A DNA stretch of 64,000 nucleotides from Euglena gracilis (GCA_039621445.1 CP154955.1:5694785-5758784); one strand, 5' to 3'. Shown: positions 44,270-55,689, counted from the first letter of the stretch. Numbers and translations: made by a program. Notes: generated by a model from the sequence alone, not told the origin.

Positions 44270-44965
44270 TACCATTGCTTAGCGACCCCCGGGGGGGGGG
44301 GCAGGGATGGATGGGAAGCCTTGGGGGGGGGGGGGGGACCCCCCCTCCCGACACGGAGGGGGGGGGGGGTGGGTCGGACCCCCCCCTACCTCGAAACTGA
44401 GGGGGGGCCGAAAATTTTTCGATTTCATGGACGGGCAAAGGGCCGGAAATCGGGTCAAATCGGTCCAAAATCCTTGATTTTTCTTTGAAAATCGATCCAA
44501 AAATGCTCGTTTTTTGAAATTTTTTGAACAATTTTTTGGGGGAAAACACCAACAAATCAAAAAAAAGGGCAATATGTCCAAAAGTCAGCAAAAAAGGGGT
44601 GTTTTTGCTCATTTTCCGGCGCTGTGCGCCGGAAGAAAATTTTCTGCTATTTTTGGCACCTGTCAAGGAGCCGGCGCAAAGCGCCGGGCCGAAATTTTCG
44701 ACCCCCCAAAACGACCAAAAGTGCCATTTTGGGAACTTTTTGGGCGAAAATGTGCCAAAAAAATGCAAAAAATTTTCGGCGCAAAGCGCCAGAGGAAAAA
44801 ATTGACCCTTTTTGGGGGGGTCCCGGGTACCCCCCAAGGGTCGGTCGGGACCCCCCTGGCAGGTGGGGGGGGTGGTCCGGACCCCCCCCTGCGGGCCGGG
44901 GGGGGGGGGGGGGGGGGGGCACCCCCCCACCTAAACCATGTACGCCCTCCTTATATCAAACCCTG
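44270..44965. repeat. G/C-run repeat module in intron 5
   Basis: Starts at ACCATTGCTTAGCGACCCCC (44270; also at 37551), followed by GGATGGATGGGAAGCCTT and CCGACACGGAGGGGG. Contains the ATTTCATGGACGGGCAAAGG block and three hairpins: TTCCGGCGC-TGT-GCGCCGGAA (44615-44635), GCCGGCGC-AAA-GCGCCGGG (44671-44689), TCGGCGC-AAA-GCGCCAG (44777-44793). The fullest copy of this family in the window. Confidence 0.7.
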
Positions 44966-45507
44966 GGGGGGGGACAGGTGTTAAGCAATGCACGCTGCTT
45001 TTCAAAAACATCCCCACACACCCCCATGCCCTGCAACCTGTGACCGGGGGTGGTCGTAAATGAGGGGTGGTCGTACGACCAGGGGGGGGGTGGAAGAGGG
45101 GGTTAGCAGCACCCTCACAATTTCCCCATCCCCAATGCTTTGGCCCATGGGCACAAATGATTTGGCCCTCAGCCCAAATATTTTGGCCTCCGCCCCAAAA
45201 AAAATTTGGCCCCCACAGCCCTAAATATTGCCTCAATTCTGTGACTGAATTTTTTGATGTGGGGCCACATTTTTTTGGGAGGGCCAAAACTTCAAGGCCA
45301 GGGGCCAAAATACTGGGCTGAGGTCCAAACATTCTGACAGGACAAGGGCCACGATTTTGGAGGCCGGGGCCAAAATTGCTGGGGATTAGCTGTAATACCC
45401 TGCCCAGCCCCCATACCCATACACCAAGGCCTCTTTAAAACCTATTTTCTGGGCCCGACGCATGTCTTGAAATTCTACTGACATTAACAGATTTCAGGCT
45501 GAAATTG

Positions 45508-45600
45508 TTTATGTCAGTCGATTTCCATTCAGGTGCCCATTTATGTCGGTCGATTTCCATTCAGGCGCCCGTTTATGTCAGTCGATCTCCATTCCATTGA
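45508..45600 (+). repeat. 32-bp tandem repeat, about 3 units
   Basis: Units 45508-45539 and 45540-45571, then a partial third unit. Consensus TTTATGTCRGTCGATTTCCA plus TTCAGGYGCCCR. An inverted two-unit copy lies at 50955-51018. Confidence 0.85.
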
Positions 45601-45932
45601 AATCTGTTGCTGGTCGGATTGGGAATTTTTGTGACTTTTTGGACATTTTGGATTTCCCTATTTTTTTGACATTTTTGGTCCTATGGGGCTCTGGAGGCAA
45701 ATTCTGCGGTCAGGTGATGGAACGGACGGAAGGACGGAACTCAAGATTATCATTTTCTGGAACTTCAGAAGAAGCATTCGGCCCGATTCAGTTGTCATCG
45801 CTGGTCGATTGAAAGAAAAGCTTTTAGGTGAGGGGTGATTTGGCAGTGTTAAAACCTTTAACAACAGTTTTTGCTTCGATGAAAAAAGCTTGATGAGGGG
45901 CAAAGGCATTGCAGAGAGGATCCACAAAATAC

Positions 45933-46025
45933 CTTGTCCACGTCACACAATGTACATTTCTCCACAGACTCATGCTTCAGCACCTCTCGCATCACGCCAC
46001 CGTCACCCCCACCAATGATCAGCAC
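45933..46025 (-). CDS. Spermidine synthase exon 5
   Basis: 31 codons: [37 protein letters not shown] is the decarboxylated-AdoMet binding loop and the acidic DVD ends the next strand. Acceptor TTCCAG, donor AAG|GTATTT, phase 0. Confidence 0.95.
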
Positions 46026-46659
46026 CTGGAACAATTTGGATAAGAAAAATGAGGCCAAAGACACCTGGGACATGATTGGGAATGCCAAATCCAATGGATT
46101 GCAGACATGCTCTTGAAAAAGGAAAAAAATAAACAACATCTCAGGGCATTTCCGACAGAATTGTTGTCGAAACCAGGGCATCACTCAGTGACCCCCCCCC
46201 CTCAGAGGCTGGAAAATTTGGGCAGGCTGGAAGCTGCTGGCTCCCATGGGGGTCCCCCGGCTGGAACTGGGCCCAAATCGGGGTCGAACCGGGTACCAAA
46301 ATGCCAATTATGCAAAAAAAAATCGATTTTTTGATCCAAAATTTGCCTTGGCCAGCCCAACCTAATTGTCCCCCCCCCCCCCCTGACTGGCTAATTGGGG
46401 GTCCGAAGGAGCCCGGCCATTAGCCGAATAGGGGGGGGGGGGGGTGAGGGTACTTTGAACCCTACTCGGTCCAAAAACTGCCAAAAATGGTCAAAAAACA
46501 TCCCAAAATGCAACAAAAATGGAATTTTATGGCTTTTTTCCATTTTTGTGGAAGGAAGTTTTTGGCAGAAATTACCCAGAAGTTGCCAAAAATGATAGAA
46601 AATGGGCATTTAAAAATTGTTCCATGCAAAACCCAGTGGGCGCCTTTTTTTACTACAAA

Positions 46660-47550
46660 AAAGAGGTGTCGGACGCCGGGCTTTGGACAGAACCGGCGTC
46701 CGACACCTCTTGTTTAAGCCGGCGTTTTAGAGACGCCGGGCTCAGGACAGAACCGGCGTCCCCAACCTTCGGCCAAAGGACACTCCCAGGACCAATCTCC
46801 GACCACTGATCTGCAATGTCACACCACTTTGCACTTCACCAAATTCCGGCGATCGCGAGGGTATTTCTGGCTGTGTCAATCGTCTAGGTATAAAATCACC
46901 CCTCGATCGAAAGCTCTTTTCATCAGACGACTGGCAATCACCACCAAATTCAGCCACGTCGCCTGGAGCTCTTATTTTCTGTCAGTGGGGAATCCTAATT
47001 TCACAACTCTGGTGCCCCCCCAAGGCCCTCAGGTCGTTGATTCGAAGAGGAAAAACGTTTCTGTAAGGTTTATTAAGCATCTTAAACCAAAAATCACTGA
47101 AAATTGTGACAAATTTCGACTCAGATTCTGGCCGATCCGACGATCGCGAGCGTATCTCGGGCTGCGTGCAACGTTAGGGTACCAAGTTACCCCTCGATCG
47201 AAAGCTCTTTTCAACAGACGACCAGCGGTGCTCATCAGATCTTTCCACGCTGCACGGTACTCTATTTCCAAATTTCGGCCAATTTTCACCAAATTTGGAT
47301 ATCCACCCTAGTGGTCCCCAGATGGCAAAATTCATTGTCCTTGGTGGTTGAAACACTCATACCAGCACCTCAGGGCCACTTTTGGGCACTTTTGGTGACA
47401 TTTTTAGGAATGAAAATCGGACGCCGGGCTTTGGACAAAGCCGGCGTTCCTAACGCCGGGCTTTAGGACAGAACCGGCGTCCGGAAAGCCCGTGGGGGGG
47501 GACGCCGGTTCTGTCCTGAGCCCGGCGTCTCAAACGCCGGCTTAAAAAAA
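46660..47550. mobile_element. ACGCCGG foldback element
   Basis: Left end: hairpin GAGGTGTCGGACGCCGG with its complement (46662-46711), then AAGCCGGCGTTTTAGAGACG and CCGGGCTCAGGACAGAACCGG. The right end (47499-47548) is the inverse of the latter two. Two internal modules about 291 bp apart share TCGATCGAAAGCTCTTTTCA (46903 and 47194), with AGACGACC/AGACGACT after it. No coding capacity. A second member is at 61841-62721. Confidence 0.75.
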
Positions 47551-47604
47551 AACATTATTAGAATTAAAAAAAAAAAGCAAAAAACAACGTCAAAAAAAAA
47601 AAGG

Positions 47605-47735
47605 CCGGCCCACCATGGCTGGACCCAACTTTGTTTCGCTCGACCCCCCCCCCCGGAGGGGCTCCCAGCCCCGGTTTGGGCTGCTGGCTGGATTTGAGCT
47701 GCTGGCTGGTCCCCTCCAGCTTAAGAAATTCTGGC
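47605..47735. repeat. Fragment related to the hAT-like element
   Basis: Shares the right part of the 27486-27991 element: GGCTGGACCC.ACTTT.TTTC, CTCGACCCC, GGGCTGCTGGCTGGATTTGA, and the end CTTAAGAAATTC. The left end is not found here. Confidence 0.7.
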
Positions 47736-47795
47736 CACAACACAGAAAGCAAATACTTGAAGAGATAAAACGCAAAATAATTTGGTAAACCCCCC

Positions 47796-48170
47796 AAATA
47801 CCATGCCCCCCCCAGCTATTCCCGTCCCCGGGACCCTTTACGGCCCAATGGGAAAAATACGGGGGGGGAACAGCTTGGGGGGGGGGGACCTAGGACCCCC
47901 CCCCCGAGCTATTCCCATACCCGACCCTCGGGCAACCCAAAGGGGGTCATTTTTGGCAACTTTTTTGGATGTTCGCAAAAAATGGTCATTTTTAAGCACA
48001 TTTGTCAAAAAGTGATTTTTGAAAACGTCCCAAAAACGTCGATTTTTGAGCACTTTTTTTGGGAAGTTCTTTATAAAAAGTGCTATGACAGTGAGCTATC
48101 CCCGTCCCCCCTATGGGAATAGCTCGGGGGGGGGGGGACAGCTCGGGGGGGGGGGGCATGGTAATAAATA
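47796..48170. mobile_element. Small foldback element, AGCTATTCCC family
   Basis: Left AATACCATGCCCCCCCC then AGCTATTCCCGTCCCC; right GGGAATAGCTCGGGG, then GGGGGGCATGGTAATAAAT. The arms are inverse to each other around about 300 bp that is A/T-rich. A related half (GAGCTGTTCCCATCCCCGGG) is at 50469-50530. Confidence 0.6.
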
Positions 48171-48550
48171 CCCCCCGGGTATCATTTTTTCGCCCGAAGT
48201 CCCGGCCCCAGGGGGGGGGGGTATATTTGGGGGGGGGCATTATTTTCCCAAAATTTTCGAAATTTTTTGAAGTCCCGTAAACCCCAAAATGGCACCCAGA
48301 ACCCCCCTTTGGGTCATTTTTTGCACTTTCTTGTGAAATTTACCATTTTTTTGAAGGTCAGATGTGAGCCAGAAAAATTGATTTTTTTCGTAATTTGTTG
48401 TCAGAGATTGTGATTTTTTCCTACATTATCAGGTAAAAATCCGGGCCTTCGGCCCGAAACCGGGGGGGGGGGGGTATTATTTCGGCGGCCGAAGTCGGAC
48501 CCCAAGGGGGGGGGGGTATTATTTGGGGGGGGGGGTATCATTTAGGAGGG
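48171..48550. other. G-run rich intronic sequence
   Basis: Repeats of GGGGGTATTATTT (48468, 48514, 48535 region) and a GGGCC-TTC-GGCCC hairpin at 48445-48457. No gene seen. Confidence 0.45.
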
Positions 48551-48806
48551 GTTAACTTCACAAGCAATATTGAGGAATGCGAACTGTTTTGATTAGCAAT
48601 GCCAACAGGAGAGAAGATTGCTGACTGCTTCGACCTTGTGAGTTTTGGTTTTGATTTGATTAGAGTTCCTTCACTTCACACAACATTTCACCAGCAAGGA
48701 ATCTCGTCAAAACAGTGCAACCACACATGCTCCCTTCTCGGACAGGAATTCTTGGAACAATGAAACCACAAATAATCCCTTCTGAATAAAGGCTGGGCAC
48801 ACACAC

Positions 48807-48884
48807 TTGTTTGGGGTTGGGATGACTGAACAAAGCGATGTGTGCAAGGTTCTCGTGGTAGGAGAATTCGTCCTTATCTGTGAC
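48807..48884 (-). CDS. Spermidine synthase exon 4
   Basis: 26 codons with VTDKDEFSYHENLAH and SHPNPKQ, matching T.RDEF.YqEm..H.pl..HpnPk.V. Here the usual YQEM is YHEN. Acceptor CCACAG, donor CAA|GTGTGT, phase 0. Confidence 0.92.
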
Positions 48885-49204
48885 CTGTGGTTGAGGGTGA
48901 AATGCAGTCAATGCGGCAAACCAGTTCACAGAAGAGGTCGAACCCACTCTTGATGAACCAAACACTGGAAATGCCAGCTGCCTTAACCGCCATCGCTAGG
49001 GTGGTGGACCCTGCAGATGGATTTGCCGCGGTGTACCAGTCACTGGACAGCAACAGGTGGACTGAAACTGAACAAAAAGGCACAGACATTACATCGATTC
49101 TTTTTCACAGACTGCATATTTTTGCATTTCCTTATCTCAAAACGCTTTGCACATGCCACCAATTTGTTTGCACTTTATCTCAAAAATGGTACAAAAAAAT
49201 TCGG

Positions 49205-49415
49205 TCGTCAGGTGTAAGTTAGAAACCGTGTTTGGGCCGATTTCGAGACTTTAAAAGTCTTAAATCTTCGCCCAAAACACGGTTTCAAACAAGAACAGTG
49301 TTTTGGGCCAAGGTTTTAGGGGGGCCCAGGGGCGACCACGGCGCCTTCGGCGCCGCGGTCCCCGCCCCTGGGCTCCCCCTAACTCTTGGCCCAAACACAG
49401 TTCTTGACACAAATC
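49205..49415. repeat. Double hairpin repeat
   Basis: First hairpin: AAACCGTGTTTGGGC (49224) with GCCCAAAACACGGTTT (49271). Second: CAAGAACAGTGTTTTGGGCC (49289) with the complement ending near 49409, centred on GGCGCC-TTCG-GCGCC (49343-49357). No coding sequence. Confidence 0.75.
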
Positions 49416-49462
49416 CACGCCATAGGTGCAGAGAATCAGGACAGGGCTCCCGGATCTGGCCT

Positions 49463-49734
49463 GGGGGGGGGGGTAGTGGGCCGACCTTAGGTCGGCCCAC
49501 GGTCGCCAAACGTCGCTATGGGTATTTCCTACTCAGTTTTTTTGCATTGTAGCGCCGCAGGCAACTGTTCGGTGGCCCAAAAATAACAAAATCCCTTGTG
49601 TGTGCAACTCCTTTTGTTTGTATGTCGCGCTAATTTGCCCGCGTGAACGCTTTTGACATCGACCAAGGGCGACCTTTGGCGACCATGGGCCGGCCTAAGG
49701 TCGGCCCACTACCACCCCCCCCCCTTATTGTCCC
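49463..49734. mobile_element. MITE-like element with GGCCGACC palindromic termini
   Basis: About 270 bp with inverted termini of about 45-50 bp: left GTAGTGGGCCGACCTTAGG, then TCGGCCCACGGTCGCC; the right end is its complement. Each terminus contains the palindrome GGGCCGACCTTAGGTCGGCCC. Target duplications are hidden by C/G runs on both sides. Confidence 0.7.
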
Positions 49735-50600
49735 CCACGTGCACACCCACATATGCGCCCGCGCGCAGGAATGTGCGGCCCGCATTGGCAAAGCATCAAA
49801 ATTTCGGCCACCGCCACGCACATGTCCCACAATAAGGTGTGGGTCTCTTGTGAGTCTGCGCCCGCACAAAGCATTGACCATTGGGTCGAATCGGTCGGAG
49901 ACACAAAGTGTGGCACACGAAGGCACCCAGCGAGGCAACGGAACCCCCTTATTGTCCCTGGGCCCCGGCCGACGGGGGGGATTTTTTGGTCCGGCCAATG
50001 AAATTCCTTTGGTACCCCCTTATTGTCCCCCCCCCTTATTGTCCGGTCGGGCCTCCCGGGGAGAGGTCGGTGGGACAATAAGGGGGGGGGGGGGGGTGGT
50101 ACCCCCCCACCCAGGCCAGATTTACCCCCCTCAGGACAGAGTCTGCATCGTAGACGCAGGACTTAGAACTTAGACTTCGTCTGCGTCATATGACGCAGAC
50201 TTCATCCGAAATAAGCCAATACCAAATTTAGCCCAGTGAAACCCAAAAACTGCCGAAAACACCCGAGAATTGAGCTTTAAAAAAAATGAATTTTTATTTG
50301 CCAAGCCAAGCCTGAGGTTCTTGCGCTTTTGTTTGTGGACAGGAAACCCATAATCACCATTTGTTCACCGTTCCAATGTGAATGACGACCATTTTTCAGT
50401 CATCTTTACAATTTGACAACTGAAATCCACTTGAAGGTTGGACTCCAGACAAATTCCACGCCCCCTCCCCGAGCTGTTCCCATCCCCGGGACCCTGTATT
50501 ACCCAATAGGAACAGCTTAGGGAGGGGAACAGGTGGGGGTGGGGCAGGTCGCGAGCAAGCAAGCGAAGCGAGCCGCCCGACGCCCCTGCTGAATCTGTTA

Positions 50601-50832
50601 CCCCCCCCCCTAATTGACCGTGGGACCTCTCCATGGGACCCCCCTTTTGGTCAATTAGGGGGGGGGATTCAATTAGGGGGGGGGGCGTCAATTAGGGGGG
50701 GGTATCGTCAATTAGGGGGTGCTTCGGCACAGAATCCCCCCCGGGCAGTCAATTAGGGGGGGGGGGTGAAAAAAATTTCCCCAGGGCGTTTGGTCAATTA
50801 GTGGGGGGGGGGGTCAATTAGGGGGGGGAGGT
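50601..50832. repeat. TCAATTAGGGGGG array
   Basis: Seven direct TCAATTAGKGGGGG units (about 50651, 50669, 50687, 50707, 50750, 50793, 50813) and one inverted CCCCCTAATTGA (50606), at uneven spacing of 18-43 bp. In intron 3 of the spermidine synthase gene. Confidence 0.8.
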
Positions 50833-50954
50833 GGTGGTGTCGGTCGATTTTTTTAAAACCTGTTTTGTCTCGGCCCGACGCCTGTCTTGATATTCATTCG
50901 ACCGAACCGGCTGGACGGAAATATGGCCAAAAAGGTGGTTTTTGGCCCATTAAC

Positions 50955-51018
50955 GGGCGCCTGAATGGAAATTGACTGACATAAACGGGCGCCTGAATGG
51001 AAATCGACTGACATAAAT
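50955..51018 (-). repeat. Inverted copy of the 32-bp tandem repeat
   Basis: Two units of GGGCGCCTGAATGGAAAT plus YGACTGACATAAA, the reverse complement of the 45508-45600 repeat. Adjacent CGCCTGTCTTGATATTC (50879) matches CGCATGTCTTGAAATTC (45458), so the shared block is larger than the tandem itself. Confidence 0.8.
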
Positions 51019-51440
51019 GGATTCCGATGTCTTGGCTTGTTTTTTTTTTTGGTTCTCTCTGGACCAACCTCTTTTTTTTTTGAAAATCAGCCCCCTGCCC
51101 CAGGTCAAATCCAGTGAATGCACTGAAATGGCCCAAAGTCCACGCCTTTTTGACCAAGCACTCAAACCTCCTTTCTTTTCCACCTTTCTTGTGCCTTCGG
51201 TGTCGGGTGTACCCCAATGGGGCAGTGCCCTTTGAGTGGACACGATGAAAATATTACACAACGCTTGCCTGCCGCGAATGCGGTTGCAGGGCTGGATATA
51301 GGGATATAGGGATATAGGAAGATGTAGGTGTAGGTCTAGGTATGGGTATAGGTTTTTTGACATCCTACATCCCAATATGCAAAGAATTTGATTGGAAGTG
51401 CAAACGTATTTGGTGTGAAGTGCAAAAAGTGTGACCGCAC

Positions 51441-51503
51441 CTGGATTGCTCCATCCAGGGTGAAAACTGTTCCCCAGGCCTTGGTTTTGAAGACCTTGAC
51501 ATC
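51441..51503 (-). CDS. Spermidine synthase exon 3
   Basis: 21 codons, DVKVFKTKAWGTVFTLDGA then IQ, equivalent to the usual VF.SK.YG.VL.LDG.IQ. Acceptor CTGCAG, donor CAG|GTGCGG, phase 0 on both sides. Confidence 0.92.
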
Positions 51504-51620
51504 CTGCAGAAAAGAGGATATGAAAGTGCTCTCTGTTCATCACAAAAGAAGGGACCAAATGATGCGGGCAGAGCAGGCGTCCCACAAGTGGTGAACCTGG
51601 CTCTGCAAGCGCTGGTTTTA

Positions 51621-52816
<1,196 letters not shown>

Positions 52817-52951
52817 GTGCCGTGCCGTGCCGTGCCGTGCCGTGCCGTGCCGTGCCGTGCCGTGCCGTGCCGTGCCGTGCCGTGCCGTGCCGTGCCGTGC
52901 CGTGCCGTGCCGTGCCGTGCCGTGCCGTGCCGTGCCGTGCCGTGCCGTGCC
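52817..52951 (+). repeat. (GTGCC)27 minisatellite
   Basis: 135 bp, exactly 27 perfect GTGCC units with no interruption, ended by a run of A. Such purity suggests recent expansion. Confidence 0.97.
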
Positions 52952-53339
52952 TAAAAAAAAAAAAGAACGGTGGTGGGGCGAACCGAATCCACCGACCAGT
53001 GGCCCAGCCTACTGGATTTGAACTGTGCAGGCGGGAAGACTAGTGTACAGAGGGGGTAGCCCCATGGAATGTCAGGGCGTGTGCGCGGAGAAGGGAAGGT
53101 AGGGTGGGAGGGAGGGAAGCAGTGTGTCATACATAGCCGAGAGTCGCAGCGAGGTGTGAGCGGCCTTCCCCTCTCGGGGGGGGGGGGCGAGGGGAAGGAA
53201 AGAGGGGCAGAGGGAAGGGGGAAGGGTGTCGTTATTGTGAACGGGGTAGAGAGCCCGACGGCTGGCCGAAGCCACGTCCCGGGGAGCATGGGTGTCTGAC
53301 AGCCAGAGGCGGAGGGCGGGACACTTACTGAGGACCTGT

Positions 53340-53660
53340 TCAGAAGGCAGCAATGGTGTGACCCAGCTCCTTGGTTATGAGCAGGGCACCCAGTTGGGCG
53401 GCCACCCCGGAAAAGAGGGCCAGGGACAGGCCCTGCTGCAGTTCTGCCAGGAAGACATTCCTGGCACCACCGGAGGCGGTGGCGCCGAGGCGCTGCCGTA
53501 GCTCCTCCCATACGTGCCGGCTGTCACCCCCAAAGGAACCCCATACACTGAGGATCATGGGGGAAAACCGCGCACCTCGGGTTTGGCAGCGGCCGCTGTA
53601 TTTGGTGGTCTTCTTCAGGGCTCGGCTGCGAAGTAGTTCCCACGAGGCGGGGAGGCTCCA
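53340..53660 (-). pseudogene. Retroelement C-terminal domain fragment, minus
   Basis: Minus frame 53813-53340 contains KYSGRCQTRGARFSPMIL, WGSFGGDSRHVWEEL and LQQGLSLALFSGVAAQLG. This resembles the region after RT in many non-LTR-like retroelement proteins (KY...C...G..F.PlV....GG......L, then L...LS.aL..g.A..l). Similarity is from motif memory only. It is opposite in orientation to the related plus piece next to it. Confidence 0.4.
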
Positions 53661-53684
53661 ACTCGGTGAACCGTCCCGTCTGGA

Positions 53685-53953
53685 ATGGCTCTCACCGAAC
53701 CTGCAAACAACACCACCTTGCTTTTCCCAAAATGCCATGGTCAACTTGATGTTTCTGGTCACCACTTGCTGTGCTGCAAATACAACAATCTTACCCGGCG
53801 GCATACAGGACATTCAGGACTATTTGACATCCTTGGCTCAGCGAGCAGGTTTCCAAGCAAAGAAGGAGCAACGTTCTGATGACAATTCCCGGCCGTGACC
53901 TTTTCATTCCACGGCTGGACAGTGATGGCCCGGTTGCGATTGATGTCACCATC
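53685..53953 (+). pseudogene. Retroelement fragment cut by gypsy2
   Basis: Plus frame: CHGQLDVSGHHLLCC (zinc-knuckle-like C-H...H...C), LFDILGSASRF, then in a shifted frame GRDLFIPRLDSDGPVAIDVT. This matches the usual order C..C....H...C then RPAD...P......A.DVTV of the same domain. It runs exactly into the gypsy2 5' LTR at 53953 and resumes after the 3' LTR at 61538. Confidence 0.5.
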
Positions 53954-54144
53954 TGCGGACTATTTACTAACCGCCTGAACCGAACTTTGTATTCCTAATT
54001 CGAACCTTTCCTCCTGTGCAGACTGCTGGCTCTGGTTATGTCTTTACATTGATTGTGTTACGTCTTTGGGGACAATTGGGATATCAAGAAAAATTGGGAA
54101 TCCGAGGATTTCAATAAAAACAAAAGAATATTCTGAGACGTCCA
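53954..54144 (+). repeat. gypsy2 5' LTR
   Basis: TGCGGACTATTTACTAACCG at the left, GAGACGTCCA at the right (TG...CA). Contains AATAAAAACAAAAG near its 3' end, a possible polyadenylation signal (AATAAA). 191 bp is short for a chromovirus LTR. Confidence 0.93.
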
Positions 54145-54148
54145 AAGT

Positions 54149-54160
54149 TGGTCGCAGAGG
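54149..54160 (+). promoter_or_regulatory. gypsy2 primer-binding site
   Basis: TGGTCGCAGAGG lies four bases after the LTR; its complement ends in ACCA as a charged tRNA 3' end does. The tRNA is not identified. Confidence 0.65.
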
Positions 54161-54589
54161 TTTGTTGTTCCAGTCGTCCAAGACGTCTTCGAGGAGATTC
54201 AACATTGATTCACTGGTTATTGAAGTTCCAGAAGTTGGTGTTCCTGAAGGCAAGGTTAACCGAGTTGCTGGTACAGAACAACACCTTCAACAGGAAGTTG
54301 ACATTGAGGCTGTGGTGAACAAGTTCACAGTGGAGAGTTTGTCAACAGTTGTTGTATTGGTTATTTGGTTGAGGAAGTTTGTAAGTGGTGCTGTTCACCT
54401 TGCTGTCCAGAACAAGATCTTGGTTGAGGCAAGATCTTCATCATCTTGCTGACCTGGTCCTGAACCCAGTGGTTGGTTTTCTGTTCTGGTTTCTTCAGTT
54501 TTTGTTTACCTTTTTGGGTTGGCCAGTGTTTCTGTTTCTCCCAGTTTTCAGAGCCAGTGGTTGAGTTTTTTTGAAAGTGATCTGCAGAA

Positions 54590-55660
54590 ATGTCTTCCAT
54601 TGAAGATTTGGAAAGAAGGTTGCAAGAATTGGAAATCAAATCAGCCAGCAGCAGTCAGTCTGTGTTTACCCCTGTGAACCCCATCACCCAGGTTGAAACA
54701 TTTCTGAAGCAAATTGTTGAACCAAATTCCAGCAACCCCAGCCAAAGTTCAACCCAAAGTTCAAGATTACCCCCTGTGAAATTGCCAGAGTTTGATGGCA
54801 CAAATTGGCCAGAGTTTTTGAAAGATTTTGGCAGATGGTTGAGGTTAACTGGTGCAGTTGCATTTGGAAATGTCCAGAAAAAGGATTGGCTGTTGGAATG
54901 TTGCACCCCCAAGGTGAAAAAAACTGGTTGAAAAAGTGATGGATGAGAATGATGATTTTGAAAAAGTGCTGTTGGAAATTGCAAATTTGTTCCCAACACT
55001 GGAAAATGACATGACTTTGAGGTCTGCCATTGACAAATTGCCAGCACTTTCCCAGAACCCTGAACCCCAAGACATCAAAAAACTTTTCATTGAGTTGGAC
55101 AATTTGATGGCCAGGTTGAGCCCCCAGGCCATGAGTGAACAGGAAAAGTTTTTGGTTTTGCTGAGGAAATTACACCCCAGAATGTATGCAGACATCAGGG
55201 CAGACAGATTTTACAAACATCGTTCTGAGACATTCACAGATTTGAGAAAAACAATTTTGGAGAAAAGTTCTGAAGATTGGTTGGAGAGGAATTTGCTGAA
55301 AAAAGAAAATCTCAGACCATTGATTGAAAGACCCCCTGATCAATCTGAAAAAGTTGGTGAAAGTGTCCCAGAATCTGGAAAAGGTGGAAAATCTGGTGGA
55401 AAAGGAAAAGGCAAAGGAAAAGGCAAAGGCAAGGGTGAAAGAAAAGTTGATGACACCCCAGCCCCACGATTTGGAGCCACAATTTTCTGTCGATTTTGTC
55501 ACAAAAAGGGCATTATGAAGACAGATGTTGGTCAAAAGAAAAGTTTGAGAAAAAGAAGGCAGCAGCCCAGAAGGGGGCAGGCAAAGGGACCCCTTCAGTT
55601 CAACCCCAGGGAGTGCAAACCCAGGTCACCCCCCAGGGTGAGAACCCCAAAAAGAGAAAG
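54590..55660 (+). pseudogene. gag: gypsy2 gag with CCHC zinc knuckle
   Basis: ATG at 54590 (MSSIEDLERRLQELEIK, coiled coil), then VKLPEFDGTNWPEFLKDFGR, the capsid start shared with gypsy1. A register change falls in an A run near 54920. The second frame 54936-55715 holds the rest of capsid and a Lys-Gly tract (about 55380-55440). The CCHC knuckle, FCRFCHKKG then HYEDRC, straddles another register change near 55510. Downstream, the 55496-56491 frame continues into protease. Protein similarity to gypsy1 gag is clear throughout. Confidence 0.85.
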
Positions 55661-55689
55661 GCTGATGCTTTGCAGTTGCTCCAGATGGT

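Noticed and set aside
46262-46300. GGGTCGAACC box resembling a tRNA B-box
   Set aside because: No cloverleaf can be drawn around it.
48874-49089. Minus frame with SSDWYTAANPSAGSTTLAM as an extra spermidine synthase exon
   Set aside because: Exons 3 and 4 already join in phase without a gap, and the peptide matches no part of the enzyme.
53000-53040. CAGTTCAAATCC on minus resembling a tRNA T-arm
   Set aside because: The T stem does not pair and the flanks do not form an acceptor stem.
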